52,496 bases of DNA from an archaeon GW2011_AR5 (GCA_000806115.1 JWKQ01000002.1:1-52496); one strand, 5' to 3'. Counted from the first letter of the stretch, positions 1 through 8,349 are shown. Notes: generated by a model not told the origin, from the sequence alone. A program made the numbers and translations.

Positions 1-95
1 AAACGGAGCTTCATTTTGGCAGGGAAGAACTGGACCATGTGGTATGGGAGCGCATCGACGCGTATAAGGCGTGGCTTGACCACATGAAACTTTAA
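1..95 (+). CDS. C-terminal end of an unrecognised protein (partial)
   Basis: An open frame enters from the left edge and stops at TAA 93-95, giving about 30 residues rich in charged and aromatic residues, ending in WLDHMKL. Too little remains to name a family. The 160 bases that follow, up to the next start, hold no gene that I can support. Confidence 0.5.
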   Translation, partial: TELHFGREELDHVVWERIDAYKAWLDHMKL

Positions 96-258
96 TTTTG
101 GCGACGCTTGCAATAGTTCTTCCATTTCACCGGGCTTCTTTTGCATTCATTGCGATAATTTTCCATTCTCGTGCGTGTGTAAATAAAAGGCGCGAAGACG
201 TAGTAGTATATGTTGGGACTTTCCAAGTTATTTCTATTCATGCTTTGGGGTGGTTTGA

Positions 259-405
259 ATGAAGAACCTGAGAAGAGACAGGATGTTCGCCAGCAAGGCG
301 GAAAAAGAAAGATATGAAAAGTCAGGATATAAAAGAAAAACGCCGGCGAAGACTTACAGAACAGGAAAGTCAGGCGCCATAAAGAGGGCGCTGAAAATCA
401 GGTAA
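259..405 (+). CDS. Small basic hypothetical protein, 48 aa
   Basis: ATG at 259 is preceded by GGTGGTTTGA, the same kind of GGTGG ribosome-binding sequence seen before the gene at 20569. The product is 48 residues, very rich in Lys and Arg, with no cysteines and no membrane segment, so a nucleic-acid or ribosome-associated role is possible but not shown. It points toward the 3' end of the minus-strand 16S gene. I do not recognise the family. The basic composition and good start context are the only support. Confidence 0.5.
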   Translation: MKNLRRDRMFASKAEKERYEKSGYKRKTPAKTYRTGKSGAIKRALKIR

Positions 406-477
406 ATATTCCTTTTCTTTTATTTTTTATTCAAATAGAAAGGTTTTTGTAAAATTATTTCTGGAAAAAGGAATTAG

Positions 478-487
478 TGAAGGTGCA
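478..487 (-). other. 3' half of the predicted pre-16S processing stem
   Basis: The ten bases at 478-487 are exactly complementary to 3059-3068, upstream of the 16S 5' end. An inner pairing between about 519-530 and about 3010-3022 extends the helix. Archaeal pre-16S rRNA is excised from such a flanking helix, normally at a bulge-helix-bulge cut by the tRNA splicing endonuclease. The pairing is read by eye and the cut sites were not modelled. Confidence 0.5.
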
Positions 488-623
488 GTCTCGCAAGAGA
501 ATGGAGAGTAAACTCCACACATTTGGCATTTATCAGTAGGCACGATGTCGTTCAGAAAATTACTTCTGTTTACTTTCGTAAACAAAAATAAAGGAGGTGA
601 TCCAACCGCACGTTCCCGTACGG

Positions 624-1175
624 TTACCTTGTTTGTCGCTCTAAAAGCCGTTGAAAAGAGAGCAAGCGTGTTTGTTTCTCAGGATGCTTGGATTTTATCA
701 ACTTAATGAATCTCAGATGAGATTCTCTGCTTATAAAAAATCTCCAGCAACCAGTCTTCTTGTCATACTGGTGAACTTTGCCACACCTTATTCCAGATTT
801 TTCAAGAATTGCCACAATCTCGTCCAGCTTTTCCTTTTTCTTCTGGACGAACTGTACGTAGAAGAACTTTTTGATGTCATGGGGAATGCCTCCTTCTGCA
901 TCAAAAAATCCTGCAACATACGCCAATCCTTGCTTTCTATTGAGTGTCGAAACATCGATCGGTTTCAGAAGTTCAGGAAGTTTCGTTTCCAAAACATGTA
1001 TATTTCTTTGTTGAAAAATCCACGAATTGGACTCCAATACGGCAATTATCTGGCGTAAGCGTTCCAGCCATTCCCTGTTTTTCTGGGTAATGACGGCAAC
1101 TTCACCTTTTTGCTTGCCTCTATACACGTAGCCATCATGAAGCGCACCATGTAGATACGCGATGTGCTCATTCAT
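624..1175 (-). CDS. LAGLIDADG homing endonuclease encoded in the 16S intron
   Basis: The 183-residue protein has two LAGLIDADG-like helices: AYLHGALHDGY near residues 6-16 and LAYVAGFFDAEGG at residues 84-96, with acidic residues at the ends (D14, and D92 or E94). The two-motif architecture fits a monomeric endonuclease that cuts the intronless 16S allele. The C-terminal half has the basic, aromatic-rich composition usual for DNA contact. The stop codon (624-626) lies in the downstream 16S exon rather than in the intron, so a spliced or circularised intron would lose this terminator. The start ATG at 1175 lies inside the intron. The family assignment is strong; activity is untested. Confidence 0.93.
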   Translation of the reverse strand: MNEHIAYLHGALHDGYVYRGKQKGEVAVITQKNREWLERLRQIIAVLESNSWIFQQRNIHVLETKLPELLKPIDVSTLNRKQGLAYVAGFFDAEGGIPHDIKKFFYVQFVQKKKEKLDEIVAILEKSGIRCGKVHQYDKKTGCWRFFISRESHLRFIKLIKSKHPEKQTRLLSFQRLLERQTR

Positions 1176-1206
1176 GATAATACTTGTCTTAGTCGACTTT
1201 TAAAGT
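633..1206 (-). other. 16S intron 1, about 574 nt, with a homing endonuclease ORF
   Basis: The conserved CCTTGTTACGACTT (complement of the 3' minor-domain sequence near E. coli 1492-1510) is split after CCTTGT at about 632 and resumes at about 1207. Repeated T residues leave one or two bases of ambiguity at each boundary. The insertion lies at about E. coli position 1499, in the decoding-site end of helix 44, and splits the 1492R primer site. It encodes a LAGLIDADG protein on the rRNA-sense strand. Archaeal rRNA introns of this class are removed by the tRNA splicing endonuclease at a bulge-helix-bulge, which was not modelled here. Confidence 0.92.
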
Positions 1207-1278
1207 TACGACTTAACCCTCCTTGCAGACTTGTGATTCAAATCGCTCTACGCGAGCTTCACCAAAAGTCCACTCGGA

Positions 1279-1320
<42 letters not shown>

Positions 1321-1328
1321 GCGAAAGA

Positions 1329-1492
1329 TTCCACTGAAGCAAATGCATCATAGTGCTGCTATAGACAAATTAAAGTGTCATCCGCCCAGTCTATATTCAC
1401 CGGAAATTCCTGCGTCAACAAGAATTTCCTCATAGTCAAACCGTTCTGACACTCTGTTCGTCTCGCCAAAAAATCATCTTGCACTTGCTCCG
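1329..1492 (-). other. 16S insertion 2, about 160 nt, in the helix 43 loop
   Basis: The flanking 16S sequence keeps the short helix 43 stem (AGCGAA with TTTCGC), but the loop that usually holds about nine bases is expanded by about 160. The insertion ends pair with one another: 1336-1347 is complementary, with G-U pairs, to 1480-1491 over 12 positions. A closed terminal helix fits either a bulge-helix-bulge intron or a retained expansion segment. The exact boundaries cannot be set by eye. It contains no ORF of note. Confidence 0.75.
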
Positions 1493-1521
1493 TTGATGAC
1501 CTTCGCTTACTAGGGATTCCG

Positions 1522-1561
<40 letters not shown>

Positions 1562-2070
1562 CGTAGGTTTAAGAGATTGGCTTCGCCTTACGGCGTTGCA
1601 TCCCGTTGTCCTACGCATTGTAGGCCGCGTGTATCCCCGTAAATTCAGGCCATACTGACCTGCCGTAGCCCGCTCCTTCCTCTGTTTTAGCAACAGCGGT
1701 CCCGCTAGAGTGCCTACCCTCCGGGGAGGATAGTAGCAACTAGCGGCACGGGTCTCGTTCGTTTCGTGACTTAACACGACACTTCACAGCACGAACTGAC
1801 GACGGCCATGCAGCACTTCTCAGCTTGTCAGGTAACCCCTTTAGAGTGACCCTCATTCTGCTGTCTTCACGGGTAAGGTTCCTGGCGTTGAATCCAATTA
1901 AACCGCAGCCTCCACCCCTGGTAGTGCTCCCCCGCCAATTCCCTTAAGTTTCAACCTTGCGGTCGTACTCCCCAGGCGGCCCATTTAACACCTTCGCTAC
2001 GGCACCACAGAATCTCGAAGATTGTGTGACACCAAATGGGCATCGTTTACAGCGTGGACTAACGGGGTAT

Positions 2071-2140
2071 TTAGTTGAAAAATTCCATTTTTCACTAAAT
2101 TGAGAAATTCGAAAATCTCCCAATCGGAATTTCTCAATAT
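2071..2140 (-). other. 16S insertion 3, 70 nt, in the 790 loop
   Basis: The universal GGATTAGATACCCC sequence is broken after GGATTAG (or two bases later, because AT is repeated). The 70-base insert folds into two hairpins: one 11-bp perfect stem (TTGAGAAATTC with GAATTTCTCAA) and one stem formed from GAAAAAT and ATTTTTC. The site corresponds to about E. coli 791-793, in the P-site 790 loop, where a retained insertion should be lethal. It is therefore probably a small intron. It splits the 806R primer site. Confidence 0.85.
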
Positions 2141-2398
2141 CTAATCCCGGTTGCTCCCCACGCTTTCGTCCCTCACTGTCAGACCCGTTCCAGTCAGGCG
2201 CCTTCGCCACAGGTGGTCCTTCACGGATTAAAAGATTTTACTCTTACCCGTGAAATACCCCTGACCTCTCCCGGTCTCGAGTCTGATAGTATCTCCAGCC
2301 ATCCCAACAGTTTGCTGTTGGATTTCACCAAAGACTTATCAAACCAGCTACGGACGCTTTAGGCCCAATAAACGTGACTACAACTTGAGGCGCGGTTA

Positions 2399-2521
2399 TT
2401 TACGGTTCGAAGAACCCGTGTCGTACGACGCATAAATGCGTCATTGCTTATTCAAGAATCATTTGACTATTTTCATAATCAAATAAAACTGCCAGAAGAA
2501 TGTTTGTTACGATTCTTCGAA
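2399..2521 (-). other. 16S insertion 4, about 123 nt, next to the 530 loop
   Basis: The 515 region GCCGCGGTAA is followed not by the usual continuation but by about 123 extra bases, after which TAACCGCGCC resumes the gene. The insert is closed by a perfect nine-base inverted repeat, 2406-2414 with 2513-2521. It contains internal hairpins, including GACGCATAAATGCGTC at 2427-2442, which resembles a palindrome found elsewhere in the window. The position, about E. coli 533, is essential for decoding, so an intron is the best reading. Confidence 0.82.
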
Positions 2522-2646
2522 TTACCGCGGCGGCTGGCAACCGTCTTACCCACCTCTTATTCGCTTACCTTTTTACAGTAAGTAAAAGATACCGCATTGC
2601 GATATCACTCAGGATTCCCTCGTCACCCTTTCGGGCATTGCGAAGT

Positions 2647-2677
<31 letters not shown>

Positions 2678-2989
2678 CTTCATGTCTCAGAAGCCATCTC
2701 CGGGCAATCGCTCTCACGACCCGTACGGATTATAGCCTTGTTGAGCAATTACCTCAACAACAAGCTAATCCGTCGCAGTCCCATCCTATAGCACATTGCT
2801 GCTTTAAGCGAAAAAGCCTTCCAGCAATTATCGCCTATCGGGTATTACGCCCAGTTTCCCAGGATTATCCCCGTCTATAGGGCAGGTTGACTACGTGTTA
2901 CTGAGCAGTACGGTTTGTATTGCTACAAGTACCTCGCATGGCTAAGCCGAATCCTGATAGTAGTAGTCTCCGGCGGGATCAACCGGAAT

Positions 2990-3260
2990 TGTAGGGTTTG
3001 CACTACAAATATATGTGGAATGTCCCTGCAAAATTCTACTGATAGAGTTTTGCCTGTCTGCACCTTCATCTGGCAAATGCAAGCAGATGCCTTCATGATG
3101 TTCCACAGTTGGATACGTTTCGTCACAAACAGCCGCCGACTGACGCAAAATATATGACGCCTTTGGCGTCTGTCGATTTTGTGTCTCAGCATTTTTGGCT
3201 TTTTCCGAAACAACGCCACAACAGTGGGTTGACGTATGTCAATATAATTTGAGATTCCAA
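2990..3260 (-). promoter_or_regulatory. 16S leader and probable promoter
   Basis: This stretch upstream of the 16S gene holds the 5' half of the processing stem at 3059-3068 and a GACGC palindrome at 3156-3170. A TATA-like sequence reading CAAATTATATTG on the minus strand (about 3239-3252) would place transcription start near 3215-3220 and give a leader of about 230 bases. I see no credible gene here. The promoter is a consensus guess. Confidence 0.4.
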
Positions 3261-3493
3261 TACATTCGATGATGTATTTGGTTTATTCTTTAACGAGCAT
3301 CCAAAATGCAAAGGCCGGAAACCGCACAGAATGAGTTCCGCTCATTCCTGTGCGCCAACAATTTAGATCTCAAAACTGCCTGACGCTAAAGCGTCCTTCA
3401 ATTGACAACTTCAAAACGAGTCGCCAAACTCGAGACGAAATCATCATTTTCGCCCGCAACATTCCGGCGCGAACCGCCAAATCCGCACCAGAA

Positions 3494-3570
3494 TATAGTG
3501 TACAAGGAACAATTATATTTCCTTGTGCACTATAAGTGAACCGACATATATCAGAAACCGGTTCACTATA
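3494..3570. repeat. Twin inverted repeat with TATA ends, copy 1
   Basis: A first inverted repeat (3494-3508 with 3520-3534, one mismatch) ends in CACTATA. It overlaps by TATA with a second inverted repeat (3531-3543 with 3559-3570). The same design, two adjacent hairpins with TATAGT ends sharing a TATA, occurs at 27752-27840. The surrounding 3260-3650 stretch has no gene that I can support. It also holds an imperfect palindrome at 3334-3363 and a GACGC palindrome at 3382-3395. Confidence 0.6.
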
Positions 3571-3653
3571 ACAACGGTAATATTCATGGTGACATATTTA
3601 AACGTATCGGAGTGCGGTCGTTCAAATTAAAACTACCAGGAAAACATATTTCA

Positions 3654-4081
3654 ATGGACTTACGCGATCCGGACTTTTCTGAAATAGCAAGATCTTTTGA
3701 CTACGATACCAAAAAATAGATGCGTATCAAAGACTGATAGCTGCCTTCCAAAGGAATGATCCAGAGGCTGTTGTAGGCTGTTATATAGAACTGGACTGTA
3801 AACCTAGTGCAAGGCAATATCTCAGAGACATGATGTCATCTCAGAGCGTCGAAATAGCGATCGAGCGCAGTATGGATGACCTGGCGTACGAGCTTGCAGC
3901 TAAAAGAGGTGTTTCAAAAAACGTAGTTGATTGCCTTATCAATAAAAGGAACAGAGAGTTGAGGCAGCAGGAAGAAAGACGACGAAAGAAAACCGCTGAA
4001 TATGAAGAGGCATTGGAATTGTACAAGACTAATCCGGACGCTGCCAGAAAAATCCTTGGTTATGATCCTAGTGACTGCTAA
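3654..4081 (+). pseudogene. Hypothetical protein interrupted by a one-base frameshift
   Basis: ATG 3654 opens a 21-codon frame ending at TAG 3717, just after an AAAAAA run (3711-3716). Shifting back one base at that run gives an uninterrupted frame through to the stop at 4079-4081. The combined product would be about 143 residues: an acidic N-terminus, a helical middle and a Lys/Arg/Glu-rich helix (RQQEERRRKKTAEYEEALEL) near the end. The only intact unbroken ORF is 3830-4081 (83 aa), with no good ribosome-binding site. A TATA-like ATATTTAAAC lies at about 3594-3603. Causes could be a homopolymer error, a real mutation or slippage. The family is not recognised. Confidence 0.55.
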
Positions 4082-4356
4082 TAAATGACCTTGAAATCGT
4101 TGTAGATTCCGGAATGAGGCCGCCATTCGATGTCAATATCTTTCACTGCAGCCTTTTCAGGCCCCGTCCTCATCGCCTCTATCAGCGCCTCGATGGCGTC
4201 CTTGTCGCCTTCAATGACTGCTTCGACTTTTCCGTCGTCGCGGTTCCTTACGTAGCCGCTCAGCCCGAGGAGTTCCGCGTTCCTCCTGACGAACGAGCGG
4301 AACGATACGTCCTGTACCTTTCCAGAAACGACTACCCTAGCCGCGTAAAGCGCCAT
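4078..4356 (-). CDS. acyP: Acylphosphatase
   Basis: The 92-residue product has the whole acylphosphatase fold signature: GKVQDVSFRSFVRRNA (residues 12-27), with the catalytic Arg in FRSF, and GYVRNRDDGKVE with the catalytic Asn of the GxVxN element. The length is typical. The enzyme hydrolyses carboxyl-phosphate bonds of small acylphosphates in the cytosol (EC 3.6.1.7). The gene overlaps the end of the convergent plus-strand gene by four bases. The first ATG, at 4356, is a natural start for this short family. Confidence 0.93.
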   Translation of the reverse strand: MALYAARVVVSGKVQDVSFRSFVRRNAELLGLSGYVRNRDDGKVEAVIEGDKDAIEALIEAMRTGPEKAAVKDIDIEWRPHSGIYNDFKVIY

Positions 4357-4385
4357 GAAAATAAGATGTCAGAAAAAGTCTTAAG

Positions 4386-4471
4386 TGAGAGGGGAGAGAT
4401 TTGAACTCTCGTATCCACTAAGGAACAAGGCCCTCAACCTTGCGTGATTGACCAGGCTACACGACCCTCTC
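4386..4471 (-). tRNA. tRNA-Leu (anticodon GAG)
   Basis: The acceptor stem GAGAGGG/CCCTCTC, T arm GAGAG-loop-CTCTC and anticodon stem CAAGG/CCTTG all pair. The loop TTGAGGG gives anticodon GAG. The variable arm is long, as expected for a type II leucine tRNA. No intron is present. The 3' CCA is not encoded. Confidence 0.95.
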
Positions 4472-4541
4472 GTAAGTCACTGTTGAAAGAAAAAGTTTTA
4501 ATACAACTGGCTATTTCAGCACGAAAAAAATCCTGCAGAAT

Positions 4542-4748
4542 CTAAGGCTTGACTTTGGACGTATAGATTATGTCGTCATCCTTGTTGAGCGGACCGAAAA
4601 GCCTGGCGTCCCCCATTTCGACAAAATATCCAAGCCCCGGGGTTTCGCGAAAGCGCGACTCGCCGCAGAAGGCGTACGGGCTGGTGGAGCTTCTGACAAT
4701 GACATGCCTGTTTTCATATTCTCCGGGGTCAGCCAGTCCGAATTGCAT
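4542..4748 (-). CDS. Hypothetical protein, 68 aa
   Basis: A short acidic product with no membrane segment and one cysteine. It follows the endonuclease IV-like gene with only seven bases between them, which suggests the same transcript. Codon use resembles its neighbours. I do not recognise a family. Its place behind a likely DNA-repair gene is the only hint of a role. Confidence 0.5.
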   Translation of the reverse strand: MQFGLADPGEYENRHVIVRSSTSPYAFCGESRFRETPGLGYFVEMGDARLFGPLNKDDDIIYTSKVKP

Positions 4749-4755
4749 GGTTTCT

Positions 4756-5562
4756 CTATTGAAAAAGCCTTTTTAAAAGCAGTGCGTCGCCCTCGATATT
4801 GGGGCTTTCGCATATTACAACGCCGCCGATTTTGAACTCTTTCCATGCACTGACAAGCTCTTTGTAGTTCATGTCTGATTCTTCAAGCGTCAGGTGATTT
4901 TTTTCGCCTTTCGGGCCGTAAGCGATGCCTGAGAGGTGTATGTGCATGTTCTGCAGCGCGAAACGCCCGAGATGTTTCTCAACCAGCGCAAGCGCCTGCC
5001 TGAACTCGTCGTAAGTGTTGTACATGCCGTTAGTCCTCGCGTGCAGATGCGAGAAGTCGATGCACGGCATCACGCCCTCCACATCCCGGGACAGCATTAC
5101 GGTTTCCTCGAGAGAGCCGAACTGGGTCGGCTTGCCTGACACCTCGGGGCGTATCCATATGCCGTTCCCCTCGTTCCTGAGGGTTTTTGTTATTTCTGCG
5201 AGATGCTTCCTGACGTTGTCGTACGCATTTTCCTGGGTATAGTATCCTGCATGGAAGCACACTGACCAGCCCCCGCAAAGCCATGATATGCGCGCGGCAT
5301 TCAGGATTCGGTTTGCGCTGTCTTTGCCTTTTTCCGCCGAGTTAAGGTTGATGTAATACTGCCCGTGGCATGTCAGCTTGACGTTATTTTTCTCGGCGGC
5401 TGCCCTCACCAGAGGGGCGTTCGCGGCTGATATGTTGACGCTGTGCACGAACTCCATTTCCATCGCGTCCAGCCCGAGGTTCCTCACGGTTTCTATGCCG
5501 TTTGCAGTATTCCTCGGTTGCGTGGCAATTGGTATTCCTGCCGTCCCAAACAAAAGTGTCAT
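4756..5562 (-). CDS. Endonuclease IV-like / xylose isomerase-like TIM-barrel protein
   Basis: The 268-residue protein starting at MTLLFGTAGIPIA carries the metal-site pattern of the AP endonuclease 2 superfamily: CHGQYYINL, FHAGYY, RPEVSG, CIDFSHLHAR and MHIHLSG, which supply the His, Glu and Asp ligands of a trinuclear zinc site. In endonuclease IV these support incision at abasic sites in DNA repair. Other members are sugar isomerases. ATG 5562 overlaps the upstream gene's stop as ATGA, so the two are translationally coupled. A longer frame begins at 5631 but would run into the previous gene. Family confidence is high, exact substrate moderate. Confidence 0.82.
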   Translation of the reverse strand: MTLLFGTAGIPIATQPRNTANGIETVRNLGLDAMEMEFVHSVNISAANAPLVRAAAEKNNVKLTCHGQYYINLNSAEKGKDSANRILNAARISWLCGGWSVCFHAGYYTQENAYDNVRKHLAEITKTLRNEGNGIWIRPEVSGKPTQFGSLEETVMLSRDVEGVMPCIDFSHLHARTNGMYNTYDEFRQALALVEKHLGRFALQNMHIHLSGIAYGPKGEKNHLTLEESDMNYKELVSAWKEFKIGGVVICESPNIEGDALLLKRLFQ

Positions 5563-7139
5563 CTCATCACCAACAGATGCTTTTTTGCCTCGTCCATGCC
5601 GTTGAACCTCATGCACGTGCCGCCGAGGCATGCCATCAGGTTGCAGGGGAGGTTGTTGTCGAATTTTACCATGAGCCTGAAGTCGTGCGGAAGGCCTGTT
5701 ATAAACTCCAATGACCTGGCAGTTATTTCTATGGGGTCAATCAGCTTCTCAACAGCCAGCGTATAGGAAGCCGCATGTAGCCTGTATTGCCCGTAATTCG
5801 TGAAGACAGAAAGCGTCTCCTCTGCGGTTTTTCTGTATTTCTCATCGCCTGTGTAAAATGAAAGTCTTGTCAGGCAGCCCGCCGCAACCGAGTTTTCATT
5901 GATATTCTTGTTTTCCGCATTCAGAAGTCCTATGTCCTCGCCGTGGGCTCTGTCAGTGAAACCATCGTTGTAGAACTTTTCAGTGACGAGGTCCATGAGC
6001 TGCACAGCGAGCGTGACGTACTTGACGTTCGATGTTTTCTCGTATGCGTCAAGAAGGCACCTGAGAAAGTTTACGTTATCAGCGAGAAGCCCGAAAACGT
6101 TCTGCCTGCCGTCGTAATAGTGGCACATGCCTTTTTCCGTATCAAAGCACTTTGTCCACAGGTTTTCCATGGTTCTTATCGCGATATCCTTATAATTTCC
6201 GCCGAGCTGCAAAAGCGAGGAGATTGCAAGGGCGTTCAGGCTGACATAGACGTTTCTGTCTATGAACGGCTGCTTCATTTTCTTCCTTTCCTCCGCCGGC
6301 TTCCCGTAGTACTCCTCCTCCTTGTCGGCATCCTGGCTGCCATAAAAGCCGTCGGTCCCGCCAAGGACGCTTACAATGAAATCTGCAGTCCTTTCCGCGG
6401 TATATTTGTATTTTTCATCGCCTGTGACCAGGAAAGCGTTGAAATATGCCGCTGCCATCTGCGCGTTTGTTTCAAGCATCTTCTCGTAATGCGGCTCGTC
6501 CCATTCGCGAGTGACTGAGTACCGGAAGAATCCGCCTTCATGTTTGTCGAATATGCCCATCATTCCGTCGAGCGTCTTTGTTGCAATCCTGAGCATGCCC
6601 TTGTCGTTGGTCTGCCTGAATCTCAGGAGCGCCGCCTCTATCAGGTCAGGCATCGGGAATTTCGGCTGGCTGCCGAACCCGCCGTATAACGTGTCAAAAG
6701 AAAGCAGCATCTCATCTGCGAGAAATTCCATGGAAGATGCTACGTCGCCCCTTTGCGTTTCCTGTTTATGTATCTCGAACTGTATGTCTCCTTTCTGGAA
6801 ATAGTTCGATACCTGTTCAAGCATCATGGCAAGTTGGGCGGGAGGCAGGTATGTAGCCCCTGCAATTATCATACCGTCAGGCGTCAGGAAAGCTGTCGTC
6901 GGCCATCCGCCCTGATTGTAGCGCTCGTTGATGTCCGGTCGCTTGTCTGTATCGACTTTTATCGGGACGAACTTTTCATTCACTGTATCGATAACGATTT
7001 CATCCTCATAGGACTTGTCTTGTTCGTGGCACCAATGACACCAAACCCCATAAATATCAAGCAATATTGGTTTGTTCTCTCTTTTCGCTTTTTCGAAAGC
7101 TTCTTTCGACCACTCGAGCCATTCAATATTGCGTGTCAT
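5559..7139 (-). CDS. DUF255 thioredoxin-domain protein (YyaL/SPATA20 family)
   Basis: The 526-residue protein begins with a thioredoxin-like domain containing GVWCHWCHE (CxxC near residues 34-37) and the partner QGGWPTTAFLTPDG. An alpha/alpha-barrel of the six-hairpin type follows, with GGFGSQPKFP and GGFFRYSVTREWDEPHYEKML. This is the order of the conserved DUF255 family, which is usually longer (about 600-700 residues). The function is unknown, with a redox or N-acylglucosamine epimerase-like role suggested. ATG 7139 is preferred because GGAACT precedes it; an in-frame ATG lies 33 bases upstream. A TATA-like GATTAAATTC lies just upstream. Confidence 0.85.
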   Translation of the reverse strand: MTRNIEWLEWSKEAFEKAKRENKPILLDIYGVWCHWCHEQDKSYEDEIVIDTVNEKFVPIKVDTDKRPDINERYNQGGWPTTAFLTPDGMIIAGATYLPPAQLAMMLEQVSNYFQKGDIQFEIHKQETQRGDVASSMEFLADEMLLSFDTLYGGFGSQPKFPMPDLIEAALLRFRQTNDKGMLRIATKTLDGMMGIFDKHEGGFFRYSVTREWDEPHYEKMLETNAQMAAAYFNAFLVTGDEKYKYTAERTADFIVSVLGGTDGFYGSQDADKEEEYYGKPAEERKKMKQPFIDRNVYVSLNALAISSLLQLGGNYKDIAIRTMENLWTKCFDTEKGMCHYYDGRQNVFGLLADNVNFLRCLLDAYEKTSNVKYVTLAVQLMDLVTEKFYNDGFTDRAHGEDIGLLNAENKNINENSVAAGCLTRLSFYTGDEKYRKTAEETLSVFTNYGQYRLHAASYTLAVEKLIDPIEITARSLEFITGLPHDFRLMVKFDNNLPCNLMACLGGTCMRFNGMDEAKKHLLVMR

Positions 7140-7214
7140 TAGAGTTCCTTGGGAAGGAATGAATTTAATCACAGCTGGAAGATAGGATGGTTCTCCCTTG
7201 GAGAACTGTCAAAA

Positions 7215-7295
7215 ATGGATTTGTCAGTAATAACAAAAGCTCGTATCGAAGCATTGAAGAAGAAATACCCGAAAGGCATGAAAGCTTTGTTCTAA
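7215..7295 (+). CDS. Possible 26-residue microprotein
   Basis: ATG 7215 opens a 26-codon frame on the plus strand in the gap between two minus-strand genes, encoding a basic peptide ending KKYPKGMKALF. It follows a small GTTCTC/GAGAAC hairpin and just overlaps the end of the Rieske gene. Length and lack of a clear binding site make it doubtful. Confidence 0.2.
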   Translation: MDLSVITKARIEALKKKYPKGMKALF

Positions 7296-7588
7296 ATATT
7301 CACAAGTACGTCTTCGCCTTCTATTTTTGTCTCAAAAACTTTGACGCCGACAGGCATGAAAGGCGACTTGCCTGTAGTGACGTCGAACTGCCAGCCGTGC
7401 CACGGGCAGATGACGTTGCCGTTGTCCAGCATGCCCTCGCCCAGCGGCCCTCCGCGGTGCGGGCATGTGTTGTCCATCGCGTGGAACGTGCCGTCTACGT
7501 TGAACAGCGCAATGCGGAGCCCGTTAGCTTCCACTGTCTTGCCGTGTCCCGGCTTCACGTCGCCGGTTTTTGCAACTTTCACGAACAT
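7292..7588 (-). CDS. Rieske [2Fe-2S] ferredoxin
   Basis: The 98-residue protein has both cluster-binding boxes, CPHRGGPLG and CPWHGW, giving the Cys-X-His...Cys-X2-His ligand set. Length and sequence resemble soluble NirD or dioxygenase-type Rieske ferredoxins. No signal or membrane segment is present, so it is a cytosolic electron carrier. It overlaps the stop of the Mrp gene by one base (TAATG), so the two are likely coupled. No partner oxygenase or reductase is adjacent. Confidence 0.92.
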   Translation of the reverse strand: MFVKVAKTGDVKPGHGKTVEANGLRIALFNVDGTFHAMDNTCPHRGGPLGEGMLDNGNVICPWHGWQFDVTTGKSPFMPVGVKVFETKIEGEDVLVNI

Positions 7589-8319
7589 TATTTCACCATC
7601 TTCTCGATATTACTGACTATTACCTCAAAATTCTTAACGTTTATGTTGTTCATGACAGCCGGCACGCCCCTGTCGCAGCTTTCCCTCATCTGTTTGCTGA
7701 GCTCGACGCGCCCGAGGAAAGGTATTGAAAGCTCCGAGGCAAGCGTCTCGCCGCCCCCGCTGCCGAACACCTCGCCTGACATGTTTTCCACTATGCCGAC
7801 GGGCTTGTAAAACCCGAGGGCCATTTTCGCCGATTTGGCGGCGTCCATCATGGAAAGATCTTGCGACGTTGTCACAATGACAGCTGCGTTTATGCCGACA
7901 AACTGCATTATCGTGAGCGCCGCATCGCTTGTGCCCGGAGGCATGTCAATTATCAGGTAGTCCAGGGTTCCCCACTCTGTCAGTTCCAGGAGCTGCATTA
8001 TCGCGCTGTGGATGAGCGGACCGCGCCACATTGTAGGGCCCGATTCCATTTCTATAAGGGACATCGAAGACACCTTTACCCCGTACTTCTCTGCAGGCTG
8101 GTATGAGTTGTCGAATTTTTCCTCAATGCCCATAAGATTGACGATATTTGGGCAGTCAATGTCCGCGTCAAGAAGCCCGACTTTGTGGCGTTTCGCAAGC
8201 ATGCATGCGATGTTGACGGCTGTCGTTGACTTGCCCACGCCGCCCTTGCCGCTCATGACCGCTATCCTGTGCCTGACGCCGGAGAGCTTCTCCTTCATTC
8301 GTTCTTCGCGCTGCTGCAT
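7588..8319 (-). CDS. Mrp/NBP35-family P-loop ATPase lacking the CXXC
   Basis: The 243-residue protein has the deviant Walker A GKGGVGKST near residues 20-28, the switch DADIDCPN, IIDMPPGTSD and ENMSGEVFGSGGGE. The family carries Fe-S clusters for delivery to apoproteins. Most members have a CPxC pair after the ENMS element that bridges a cluster in the dimer. Here that pair is absent and the chain goes directly to VFGSGGGE. It may act as an ATPase without the usual cluster, or use other ligands. It sits upstream of the Rieske gene in one transcript. Confidence 0.88.
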   Translation of the reverse strand: MQQREERMKEKLSGVRHRIAVMSGKGGVGKSTTAVNIACMLAKRHKVGLLDADIDCPNIVNLMGIEEKFDNSYQPAEKYGVKVSSMSLIEMESGPTMWRGPLIHSAIMQLLELTEWGTLDYLIIDMPPGTSDAALTIMQFVGINAAVIVTTSQDLSMMDAAKSAKMALGFYKPVGIVENMSGEVFGSGGGETLASELSIPFLGRVELSKQMRESCDRGVPAVMNNINVKNFEVIVSNIEKMVK

Positions 8320-8349
8320 AAGCAGTAAATTGGAAGAAAGAGATTAAAT

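Noticed and set aside
651-1058. Plus-strand 135-residue frame
   Set aside because: It is the antisense of the LAGLIDADG gene in the 16S intron.
7187-7810. Plus-strand 207-residue frame
   Set aside because: It covers the antisense of the Rieske and Mrp genes, whose motifs are unambiguous.
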